NCBI GenBank assembly: GCA_003158495.1
Contig: PMJT01000121.1
Location: forward strand, 8,434 to 17,041
Length of the DNA: 8,608 nt
Reading direction: 5' to 3'
DNA from: Chloroflexota bacterium
GTDB taxonomy: Bacteria > Chloroflexota > Limnocylindria > Limnocylindrales > CSP1-4
The notes beneath the pieces are model-generated. The model saw only the letters and a list, made by a program, of their open reading frames with translations. It did no database searches and had not been told where the DNA came from. The position numbers and the translations under genes are program-made. Below, one piece after another: positions 1-6,834 of this stretch (position 1 is its first letter; each line of letters begins with the position of its first letter).

Positions 1-3000
1 CCGGATACCACGACCTATCCCGGGTCGGACTATTACGAGATCGCAGTGGTGCAGTTCCGAGTCCAGATGAGCTCGGATCTGCCCGCGACGCTGGTCAGGG
101 GTTACGTCCAGATCGAAACGCCGGTAAACCATCCTTCGAGCAAGCACGTTGCGCTCGCAAATGCGAACCTGTCGGGTCCATCGACGCCGGTTCTGGATAG
201 CCACGGCGCCCAGGTCTATGCCTACGACACGCCGCAGTACCTCGGCCCCACAATCATCGCCGAGCAGAACGTTCCGTCGCGCGTGAAGTTCACCAACTAC
301 CTGCCGACCGGCGTTGCCGGTGACCTCTTCATCCCGGTCGACACGAGTGTCATGGGCGCCGGCGCGGGTCCCCTCGATGCCACCGGCACGACTCCGTGCG
401 ACTCCGCGGTAGTAAGCGACTGCGCGACGTACTCCCAGAACCGCGCCACCCTTCATCTGCACGGTGGCGTAACGCCATGGATCAGCGACGGCACGCCCAA
501 TCAGTGGACCACGCCCGCCGGCGAGGCCACCGCCTATCCGCAGGGCGTCAGTGTCGTGAACGTTCCCGATATGCCGGATCCGGGCCCGGGTTCCATGACG
601 TTCTTCTACACCAACCAGCAGAGTGCTAGGTTGATGTTCTATCACGATCATTCATATGGAATTACGCGCCTGAACGTGTATGCCGGCGAGGCTGCCGGAT
701 ACATCCTCCAGGATTCGACCGAAGCCGCGATGATCAGTAACGGCCAGATTCCATCCGACGAGGTCCCTCTCGTCATTCAAGACAAGACGTTTGTCCCCGG
801 CGCGTCCCAGCTCGCCCAGGAGGATCCGACGTGGGATACCTCCTTGTATGGTGGCCAGGGCAACTTGTGGTTCCCTCATGTGTACATGCCAAATCAGAAC
901 CCTGTCGACTCAATGGGCGTCAACGCCATGGGACGCTGGGATTACGGACCATGGTTCTGGCCGCCGTACACCGGCCTGGTGAATGGGCCGGTTGCGAACC
1001 CGTTCGCGGGCAGTACGCCGGACGAAGGGCCAACTATCCCCGGCATTCCCAACCCGTCCATCGTGCCGGAAGGCTTCATGGACACCCCGGTTGTGAACGG
1101 CACGATCTACCCTTACCTCAAGGTTGGGGAGAAGGCATACCGGTTCCGGATTCTCAACGCCAGCAATGACCGCACCCTGAATCTGCAGCTCTACTGCGCG
1201 GCGTCCAATGGGCAGATGTGGGACTCGTCCGGCAAGCTGGTCAACCCCGGCGCCGGCGAGGTGCCGATGGTGTCTGCGGCGGAGGGCACTCCGGGGACGC
1301 AGGGCTATTCGCCCGACGTCCTGGACGGGCGAACAGGCGGGGTGCCGAACAGCGACGCCGCCGGGCCAGCCATGGTCCAGATCGGGACTGAAGGTGGGTT
1401 CCTGCCGAACCCGGTGACCCTGTCCAACTCCCCGATCGGCTACGAGTACAACCGCCGCAGCATCACCGTTCTCAACGTCTCGAGCCACAACCTGATGCTC
1501 GGGCCGGCCGAGCGGGCCGACGTGATCGTCGACTTCTCGCAGGTCAACACCTCGAAATGCTCGAACATCATTCTCTACAACGATGCCCCTGCGCCGGTCC
1601 CGGCGTTCGACTCTCGATATGACTACTACACCGGCGACCCCGACCAGACCTCGATCGGTGGCGCGCCGACAACGATCGCCGGCTACGGCCCCAACACCCG
1701 AACGATCATGCAGTTCCAGGTCACGCCCACCCTGGGCGTTTCCCCGGCCTTCAATGCAGCTCAGCTGTCCACGACGCTGCCCGCGGCCTTCGCGGCGTCG
1801 CAGGATCCGATCATCGTCCCGGAGCCGGCCTACGACTCCGTGTACGGCCAGAACTTCTCGAGCGATTACGTCAACATCCAGAACACTCAATTCACCTTCA
1901 CGCCGCTGAACGCTGCGACGACCAGCACAGTGACGATGCAGCCAAAGGCCATACAGGAACTGTTTGAACCAACGTACGGGAGGATGAACGCCACACTTGG
2001 CGTCGAACTTCCCAACACGACCGGGGTGAACCAAACCACGATTCCACTCGGATACGCAGAACCGAGTACGGAAGACATATTCGCCGGCGACCTGGCCACG
2101 CAGCTGGGATCGCTCGACGGGACCCAGATCTGGAAGATAACTCACAACGGGGTCGATACACACTTCATCCACTTCCACCTGTTCAACGTCCAAGTCATAA
2201 ACAGGGTCGGCTGGGATGGGGCGGTGAAACCACCCGATCCGAATGAAATGGGCTGGAAAGACACGGTCAGGATGAATCCGTTGGAGGATACGATCGTCGC
2301 CTTGAGGCCTATCGCCCCCGAGGTGCCGTTCGGCTTGCCTGACAGTGTCCGCCCAATAGACGTGACCCGGCCGGTTGGTGTCTCAGAACCGACAATCAGT
2401 CTGGTTGACGGCCAACCCACCACCTTCACCAACGCCCTTGTTAACTTCGGCTGGGAGTACGTGTGGCATTGCCACATCCTCGGTCACGAAGAGAACGACA
2501 TGATGCGGCCGATAAAGACCAACCACGTTGCGCCGGTCGTTCCCGATGCCCCGGTGCTGACAGTGGCTTCGTCGTCGGGTGCCGTCAACCTCAGCTGGAC
2601 CGACGGAACCCCGGCAACGACGCCATTCGGCGCCACCGGTTCGTCCTGGGGTGATCCCAAGGGCGAAATGGGGTATCGCATCGAGCGCGCGCCGATCACA
2701 GGCGGGCTCGGCGGAACCGTTGGCTCATACAGCGCGCTCCAGAACGTCCTCGCGAACCAGACCGTCTATTCAGACCTGACGGCAACGCCGGGGACCGCTT
2801 ACAGCTATCGAGTCACGGCCTACAACCTGGCGGGAGATTCGTTGACGTCGAATGCCTCCCAGGGTGAAGTCGCGAATTCGACCGCGCCCGGTCCGCCTCT
2901 CTCGGTTACTGCAGCGGCAGGAACGGCCTCGGCGACGGTGAGCTGGTCGGCTCCAACTCTTGATGGGCTCTCACCCATCGTGAGCTACACCGTCACAGCT

Positions 3001-5154
3001 TCCGGCGGGGGTGGCCACACATGTTCGGTTACTCTGCCGGGCGGCCTTAGCTGCCCTGTCTCGGGCCTGACTCCGGGCACGGCCTACACGTTCACCGTGA
3101 CCGCTACGAATGCGAACGGCCCCGGCGGCCCATCGGTGCCGTCCAACGCGGTCGTCCCACCGGCGCCGCCCGATGCACCGACCGCCGTCATCGCCGCTGC
3201 CGGAAACGGCGGAGCATCCGTAATGTGGTTTGCGCCGCTTCTCAATGGTGGCCGTGCCATAACGGGCTATACGGTCACGACCGTTGGGTCCGGCCAGCAA
3301 TGCACCACCACCGGCGCCCTCTTCTGCTCGGTCACCGGTCTCACAAATGGCGCGCACTACACGTTCACGGTGACCGCAACAAACGGTTCCGGCACCGGGG
3401 CCGCTTCCGGCCCATCGAACAGCGTCACGCCCAGTCCAACCGTTCCGGGCAAGCCCACCGCCGTTACCGCGGCGGCCGGCGATGGCTCGGCCAACGTGTC
3501 CTGGACCGCGCCCACCGACAACGGCGGCAGCGCGATCACTTCGTACACCGTTACGTCCCAGCCCGACGGTCAGACCTGTTCGTCGAGCACTACCAGTTGC
3601 ACGATCAGTGGTCTCGTCAACAGCACGGCTTACACATTCACCGTCACAGCAACCAGCACCAGGGGCACGGGGCTGCCTTCTGACCCCTCTGCGCCGGTCA
3701 GGCCGTCCGCGCCCTGGTCGGTGACGGCGGGGGCCAACGCAACGACTACCATCGCCGGCACCCAGATCACCCTCACCGCTACCGCCAACCAGTCACTCGG
3801 GCCGTGGCCTTACTACCTGTTCATCCTGACGAGCGGCGGAAATCTCGTGGCGACCTGCTCGGTCGGGACGGTCTGCACGGCCGCCGTGACACGCAGCACT
3901 GCCGGTTCGCAGACCTACACAGCTGTCATCAGCACGAGCCCCGGTGCGACTCCGCGGGCCGCGTCCGGTCCCATCACGTTGACCTGGACGACCATCCCCA
4001 CTACCTATCACCCGATGAGCCCGACACGTCTTGTCGATACGCGCAAGGGCACCGGCCTTCTCAACGGCACTCCGGCAAAGCTCGTGGCAAACACGCCCGT
4101 TGAGTTCCATGTGGCCGGCCGGAACGACATTGCATCAAGTGCCACGGCCGTCACAGGCAATCTCACGGTCGTCAATTCCACCTTCCTGTGGGGCGTGTAT
4201 CTCGGTCCGGATCCGGTTGCGTTCCCCACGGCCTCAACGATCAGCTTCAATACGGGCCAGGTTGCGGGTAACGGCTTGACGGTCGCCCTGGGCGCCGGCG
4301 GCACCTTGTGGGCTACCTACATGTCCACGGCCGGCAACACGACCGATCTCGTGTTCGACGTCACGGGCTACTTCACTCCAGACATGAGCGGTGACACATA
4401 TCACCCCATGACAAGCCCGGCCCGCGTGCTCGACACTCGCCACGCCACAGGACTCAACGCCAGACTGAAGGCAAATACTCCGGCTTCGTTCCCGGTCGCC
4501 GGTCAGTACGGCGTACCCCTCAACGCCCAGGCGGTCACAGGGAACGTGACTGTGGTCAACCCCAGCTTCCTGTGGGCGGTTTACCTTGGACCGGATCCTG
4601 TCGCCAATCCGGGCACAAGTACGATCAACTTCGTCAAGGGTGAAACCAAGGGCAACAGCCTGACGGTGGGTCTCAACTCGACTGACGGCAGCCTTTCGGC
4701 TACCTACATGTCGACGGCGGGCAACACGACGGACCTTGTGTTCGACGTGACGGGCTACTACACGGCCGACGCCAGCGGTTCGCGTTACGTCCCGATGACG
4801 CCCGTGCGCCTCCTCGATACCCGGTTCGGCAACGGCCTGCCGGGCCATCTTGTCGCCAACACACCCCAAACGTTCCAAATCACGGGCCGGAACACAATTC
4901 CGGCGAGCGCCACGGGCATAACGGGCAACGTCACCGTCGTCCACCCGAGCTTCCTGTGGGCGGTCTACCTTGGCCCTGATCCGGTCGCGAAGCCCGGCAC
5001 AAGCACGATCAACTTCGTGACTGGCGAGGTCAAAGGCAACGGATTGACTGTCGCTATCAACCTCATCGACGGTAGCCTCTCGGCTACTTACATGTCCACG
5101 CCGGGCAACACCACAGATCTTGTCCTCGACGTCACGGGGTACTTCGTGCCCTGA
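1..5154 (+). CDS. Giant modular multicopper oxidase (MofA/OmpB-like core, FnIII and C-terminal repeats), 5'-truncated
   Basis: Likely an extracellular copper enzyme coupling one-electron substrate oxidation to O2 reduction. The frame is open from base 1 and the sequence before the GTG at 46 already looks like family sequence, so the true start is upstream; 1717 residues are visible. Counting from base 1, the copper motifs are HLH at 152-154, HDH at 215-217, HFIHFH at 721-726 and HCHILGH at 823-829 with axial Met834. They supply the type 1 ligands (H721, C824, H829, M834) and the eight type 2/3 histidines. About 500 residues separate motifs 2 and 3, including a W/P-rich stretch (bases 937-972). 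After the core come four FnIII domains, an Ig-like domain (bases 3709-4005) and three C-terminal repeats. There is no LPXTG motif or C-terminal membrane helix. The signal peptide would lie upstream. The class call is firm; resemblance to Mn-oxidase/OmpB-type proteins is from memory and the substrate is unknown. Confidence 0.93.
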   Translation, partial: PDTTTYPGSDYYEIAVVQFRVQMSSDLPATLVRGYVQIETPVNHPSSKHVALANANLSGPSTPVLDSHGAQVYAYDTPQYLGPTIIAEQNVPSRVKFTNYLPTGVAGDLFIPVDTSVMGAGAGPLDATGTTPCDSAVVSDCATYSQNRATLHLHGGVTPWISDGTPNQWTTPAGEATAYPQGVSVVNVPDMPDPGPGSMTFFYTNQQSARLMFYHDHSYGITRLNVYAGEAAGYILQDSTEAAMISNGQIPSDEVPLVIQDKTFVPGASQLAQEDPTWDTSLYGGQGNLWFPHVYMPNQNPVDSMGVNAMGRWDYGPWFWPPYTGLVNGPVANPFAGSTPDEGPTIPGIPNPSIVPEGFMDTPVVNGTIYPYLKVGEKAYRFRILNASNDRTLNLQLYCAASNGQMWDSSGKLVNPGAGEVPMVSAAEGTPGTQGYSPDVLDGRTGGVPNSDAAGPAMVQIGTEGGFLPNPVTLSNSPIGYEYNRRSITVLNVSSHNLMLGPAERADVIVDFSQVNTSKCSNIILYNDAPAPVPAFDSRYDYYTGDPDQTSIGGAPTTIAGYGPNTRTIMQFQVTPTLGVSPAFNAAQLSTTLPAAFAASQDPIIVPEPAYDSVYGQNFSSDYVNIQNTQFTFTPLNAATTSTVTMQPKAIQELFEPTYGRMNATLGVELPNTTGVNQTTIPLGYAEPSTEDIFAGDLATQLGSLDGTQIWKITHNGVDTHFIHFHLFNVQVINRVGWDGAVKPPDPNEMGWKDTVRMNPLEDTIVALRPIAPEVPFGLPDSVRPIDVTRPVGVSEPTISLVDGQPTTFTNALVNFGWEYVWHCHILGHEENDMMRPIKTNHVAPVVPDAPVLTVASSSGAVNLSWTDGTPATTPFGATGSSWGDPKGEMGYRIERAPITGGLGGTVGSYSALQNVLANQTVYSDLTATPGTAYSYRVTAYNLAGDSLTSNASQGEVANSTAPGPPLSVTAAAGTASATVSWSAPTLDGLSPIVSYTVTASGGGGHTCSVTLPGGLSCPVSGLTPGTAYTFTVTATNANGPGGPSVPSNAVVPPAPPDAPTAVIAAAGNGGASVMWFAPLLNGGRAITGYTVTTVGSGQQCTTTGALFCSVTGLTNGAHYTFTVTATNGSGTGAASGPSNSVTPSPTVPGKPTAVTAAAGDGSANVSWTAPTDNGGSAITSYTVTSQPDGQTCSSSTTSCTISGLVNSTAYTFTVTATSTRGTGLPSDPSAPVRPSAPWSVTAGANATTTIAGTQITLTATANQSLGPWPYYLFILTSGGNLVATCSVGTVCTAAVTRSTAGSQTYTAVISTSPGATPRAASGPITLTWTTIPTTYHPMSPTRLVDTRKGTGLLNGTPAKLVANTPVEFHVAGRNDIASSATAVTGNLTVVNSTFLWGVYLGPDPVAFPTASTISFNTGQVAGNGLTVALGAGGTLWATYMSTAGNTTDLVFDVTGYFTPDMSGDTYHPMTSPARVLDTRHATGLNARLKANTPASFPVAGQYGVPLNAQAVTGNVTVVNPSFLWAVYLGPDPVANPGTSTINFVKGETKGNSLTVGLNSTDGSLSATYMSTAGNTTDLVFDVTGYYTADASGSRYVPMTPVRLLDTRFGNGLPGHLVANTPQTFQITGRNTIPASATGITGNVTVVHPSFLWAVYLGPDPVAKPGTSTINFVTGEVKGNGLTVAINLIDGSLSATYMSTPGNTTDLVLDVTGYFVP
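2539..3708 (+). repeat. Array of four fibronectin type III domains within the oxidase
   Basis: Four consecutive FnIII-like units lie at about 2539-2877, 2881-3162, 3166-3435 and 3436-3708. Each opens with a P-x-x-P segment, has a V-x-W or L-x-W core strand (VSW, VMW, NLSW) and closes with a Y-x-(F/Y)-x-V-T-A-(T/Y)-N-like strand followed by a PSN/P linker. Units 2-4 are much closer to one another than to unit 1, which carries a longer insert. Units 2, 3 and 4 each hold one cysteine pair spaced 7-10 residues apart. In secreted bacterial enzymes such domains usually act as spacers or binding modules; which applies here cannot be told. Confidence 0.85.
4006..5151 (+). repeat. Three tandem ~125-residue C-terminal repeats (DTR...DVTGYF type)
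   Basis: The units start at 4006, 4399 and 4786 (131, 129 and 122 residues). Each begins Y-(H/V)-P-M, then has (L/V)-(V/L)-D-T-R, an A-N-T-P segment, (A/G)-(V/I)-T-G-N-(L/V)-T-V-V, F-L-W-(G/A)-V-Y-L-G-P-D-P-V-A, S-T-I-(S/N)-F, (S/W)-A-T-Y-M-S-T and G-N-T-T-D-L-V, ending D-V-T-G-Y-(F/Y). Units 2 and 3 are clearly the closest pair, at both protein and DNA level. The protein stops two residues after the last GYF. I recognise the block as recurring in secreted actinobacterial-type proteins, but I know of no biochemical role; surface retention or polymer binding is a guess. Confidence 0.9.
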
Positions 5155-5174
5155 GACGCCTCCATCGCGACGGC

Positions 5175-5209
5175 AATGAGCCTCCCGGGAGAGCCCCGGG
5201 AGGCTCATT
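5175..5209. terminator. Bidirectional hairpin terminator between the oxidase gene and metF
   Basis: A perfect 15-bp stem (5175-5189 pairing with 5195-5209) encloses a 5-base loop (AGAGC). It lies 20 bases after the oxidase stop in a convergent intergenic region. The arms end in AAT/ATT, and the plus-strand exit reads CAATTCCTCCT, so the U-run is weak in both directions, as is common in GC-rich genomes. No other strong hairpin lies in the 142-bp gap, so the same element probably ends metF transcription as well. Confidence 0.8.
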
Positions 5210-5296
5210 CAATTCCTCCTAAGAGTGCTGGCTATGGTCCCGCTCTGAGCCGGCTCCGCGTCTGCTCCGGGAGGCGCGCCGAAGGCCCGAGAAGGT

Positions 5297-6193
5297 TCAG
5301 GCCGCGAGCCCGGCGGCGAGTGTGAGTGCGCTTCGGGCCCGGTTCAGGATGTAGAGGTGATAGCCCGGCGCGCCGGCCGCGAGGAGGTCGCGGATCTGGG
5401 CAAGCGCCCAGTCGATGCCGACGGCTTCGATGATCTCCGGCTGGTCTTCGGCGGCCTCGATGCGCCTGACCAGGCGGTCTGGCAGCGACGCGCCGCACAT
5501 GCTCGTGATCCGCGTGATCTGCTTGAGCGAGAGCACCGGCATGATCCCCGGGACGATCGGGACGTCGATCCCGGCGGCGCGGCACCGATCGACGAAGCGG
5601 TAGTAGGCATCGTTGTCGAAGAAGAGCTGGGTCGTGACGAACGAAGCCCCCGCGTCCACCTTTCGCTTGAGGTTCTCCATGTCGGCCTCGAACGAGGGCG
5701 CCTGGGGGTGTTTCTCGGGATAGCCGGCCACTCCCAGGCAGAGATCGGGGTGCAGTTCCCTGAGCAGGGCGACGACATCGCTTCCGAAGCACAGCCCATC
5801 CTTGAACGCGCCCGCTGCCGGCGAGCCGTTGGGCAGGTCGCCGCGCAGGGCCATGATGTTGCGGATTCCCCGCCGGTAGTGCTCGCCCGCGACTGCCGCG
5901 ACCTCGGCCCTGGTGTGGTTGACCGCCGTCAGGTGCGGCATGACCGTGAAGCCGAACTCGTCCCGCAAGAGCGCTGACATCTCGCCCGTACGTTCGCGCG
6001 TGCCGCCGCCGGCGCCGTAGGTGATCGAGACGAAGTCCGGCCCGATGCGCCGCAGCGCCGCCGCCGTCTGGCGCAGGGCCTCGACGCCGGCGTCGTCCCG
6101 CGGCGGGTAGAACTCGAGAGAGCGCAACGGCCGGCCCATGGCGAACAGCTCGGAGATGGGGCGGTCTGGCTGGAGAGACGGGGCGGCGGACAT
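5297..6193 (-). CDS. metF: 5,10-methylenetetrahydrofolate reductase (MetF)
   Basis: A cytoplasmic FAD-dependent TIM-barrel enzyme that reduces 5,10-methylene-THF to 5-methyl-THF, the methyl donor for methionine synthesis. From the ATG at 6193 it has 298 residues, the usual bacterial MetF length. Key motifs in order: SLEFYPP (Glu27, the catalytic acid position), SITYGAGG (55-62), PHLT (His87), ALRGDLP (115-121; Arg117 and Asp119 at FAD-contact positions), GYPEKHP (157-163), ENLKRKVDAGA (173-183), TTQLFFD (187-193; Gln189 at the folate-binding position) and PIVPGIMP (212-219). Every residue I can map to the E. coli active site is present. A longer frame opens at 6343 but would run across the divergent promoter region and overlap marR, and its extra 50 residues look non-coding. 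Met19 (6139) is a less likely start. No methionine synthase gene is in the window. Confidence 0.95.
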   Translation of the reverse strand: MSAAPSLQPDRPISELFAMGRPLRSLEFYPPRDDAGVEALRQTAAALRRIGPDFVSITYGAGGGTRERTGEMSALLRDEFGFTVMPHLTAVNHTRAEVAAVAGEHYRRGIRNIMALRGDLPNGSPAAGAFKDGLCFGSDVVALLRELHPDLCLGVAGYPEKHPQAPSFEADMENLKRKVDAGASFVTTQLFFDNDAYYRFVDRCRAAGIDVPIVPGIMPVLSLKQITRITSMCGASLPDRLVRRIEAAEDQPEIIEAVGIDWALAQIRDLLAAGAPGYHLYILNRARSALTLAAGLAA

Positions 6194-6200
6194 GGACGCG

Positions 6201-6206
6201 ATGATA
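6201..6206 (-). promoter_or_regulatory. Candidate -10 element for a leaderless metF transcript
   Basis: Read on the minus strand this is TATCAT, followed by 7 bases and then the ATG at 6193. That spacing would place the transcription start at or next to the initiation codon. The ~25 bases upstream of the ATG contain no purine-rich Shine-Dalgarno sequence, which agrees with leaderless translation. No convincing -35 hexamer is visible 17-18 bases upstream. This is an inference from spacing only. Confidence 0.4.
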
Positions 6207-6280
6207 CGGCCAAGGCGGCGCCAGCCGGCACCGATTGGGCGTAGCGCTTCGCGCGGTCGCCGAACCGGCGTCGGCCCGGG

Positions 6281-6320
6281 TATGATGCTCCCACCAATCG
6301 GACTATCCGCCACGTGGGAG
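6281..6320 (+). promoter_or_regulatory. marR-MFS operon promoter region and ribosome binding site, with possible operator
   Basis: TATGAT at 6281-6286 is a one-mismatch -10 hexamer; no good -35 is seen 17-18 bases upstream. GGGAG at 6316-6320 lies 7 bases before the GTG at 6328 and supports that start. Between them are two small palindromes: CGGA-CTA-TCCG at 6299-6309, just downstream of the expected transcription start, and CCACGTGG at 6310-6317, which touches the ribosome binding site. Either could be part of a MarR operator, since MarR proteins often repress their own divergent or downstream promoters, but both are short enough to arise by chance. Confidence 0.45.
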
Positions 6321-6327
6321 TTATTCC

Positions 6328-6834
6328 GTGGATCTGAGTGCAAGCCAGCGGCGCACTCTGCGAACGTTTCTGCTCGCCGTTGCGCTGGCGGAGCCGCTCC
6401 AGCAAGAACTGGCCGCGAGCCAGGGAATCTCGCTGGGCGATCTTCATGCCGTCCGGGTCCTGTCGCGTCTCGGCGAGGCTCCCGTGAGCCGTTATGGCGC
6501 CGAGCTGGGGCTGCCCAGGTCCACGATCACCAACCTGGTCGATCGGCTCGAGAGGGCCGGCCTGGTGGAGCGCGTCGCGAGTCCGACCGATCGGCGCGTG
6601 ACGATGGTCCGGCTGACCGAAACCGGGCTGGAGGCCACGGAGGCGCGGGCACGGCTCGCCGACAGCGACGTCGCTCGCCGGCTCTTCTCCCTCGATGAGT
6701 CCGACCAGGCTTTGCTCGTGGAGTTGCTGGAGCGGGTCCTCGCAAACCGCCCCGAGCCGGAGGTCGCCGCCCAGACCGATACGTCCGAAGACTCGGACCC
6801 GGCCGGTTCCCCCGAGCTGGAGCCAGTCCGATGA
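6328..6834 (+). CDS. MarR-family winged-helix transcriptional regulator
   Basis: 168 residues starting at GTG, with a well-placed GGGAG seven bases upstream. An N-terminal helix (about 8-31) probably forms the dimer interface with the C-terminal helices. The winged helix-turn-helix spans about 35-100: GAELGLPRSTITNLVDRLERAG (57-78) is the helix-turn-helix with its recognition helix, and DRRVTMVRLTETG (88-100) is the wing with the family-signature Asp-Arg-Arg. There is no cysteine at all, so thiol-based oxidant sensing of the OhrR kind is excluded; a small-molecule ligand is more likely. Residues 141-168 form an acidic, low-complexity tail beyond the usual fold. The gene overlaps the next by four bases (ATGA), so it most likely controls the co-transcribed exporter and itself. 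Family assignment is firm; ligand and target sites are unknown. Confidence 0.92.
   Translation: MDLSASQRRTLRTFLLAVALAEPLQQELAASQGISLGDLHAVRVLSRLGEAPVSRYGAELGLPRSTITNLVDRLERAGLVERVASPTDRRVTMVRLTETGLEATEARARLADSDVARRLFSLDESDQALLVELLERVLANRPEPEVAAQTDTSEDSDPAGSPELEPVR
6819..6822 (+). promoter_or_regulatory. Internal ribosome binding site for the MFS gene
   Basis: GGAG lies 8 bases before the ATG at 6831, inside the 3' end of marR. With the ATGA stop-start overlap it supports translational coupling and fixes the exporter start at 6831. Confidence 0.6.

Noticed and set aside
46..48. GTG as the start codon of the oxidase
   Set aside because: The frame is open to base 1, and the codons before 46 already read as sequence continuous with the conserved N-terminal region; no ribosome binding site precedes it. 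The gene is cut by the window edge.
910..2193. A 427-residue minus-strand open frame opposite the oxidase core
   Set aside because: Arg-rich with no recognisable domain, and fully opposite a frame holding conserved copper motifs.
2539..5151. Repeat-rich half of the oxidase as a possible CRISPR array or mobile element
   Set aside because: All repeats are in-frame protein domain repeats with diverged DNA; there are no short identical repeats with spacers, no terminal inverted repeats and no transposase.
4234..5208. A 324-residue minus-strand open frame opposite the C-terminal repeats
   Set aside because: Its periodic, Arg/Val/Asp-rich sequence is the antisense image of the three repeats; a shadow of GC-rich coding DNA.
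5247..5256. GAGCCGGCTC, a 10-bp perfect palindrome near the metF stop
   Set aside because: With no loop it cannot form a useful hairpin, and the stronger 15-bp stem nearby already explains termination.
6194..6343. A 50-residue N-terminal extension of MetF starting at 6343
   Set aside because: It would overlap the marR start and both candidate promoters, is Arg/Pro-rich without family similarity, and makes the protein longer than usual.
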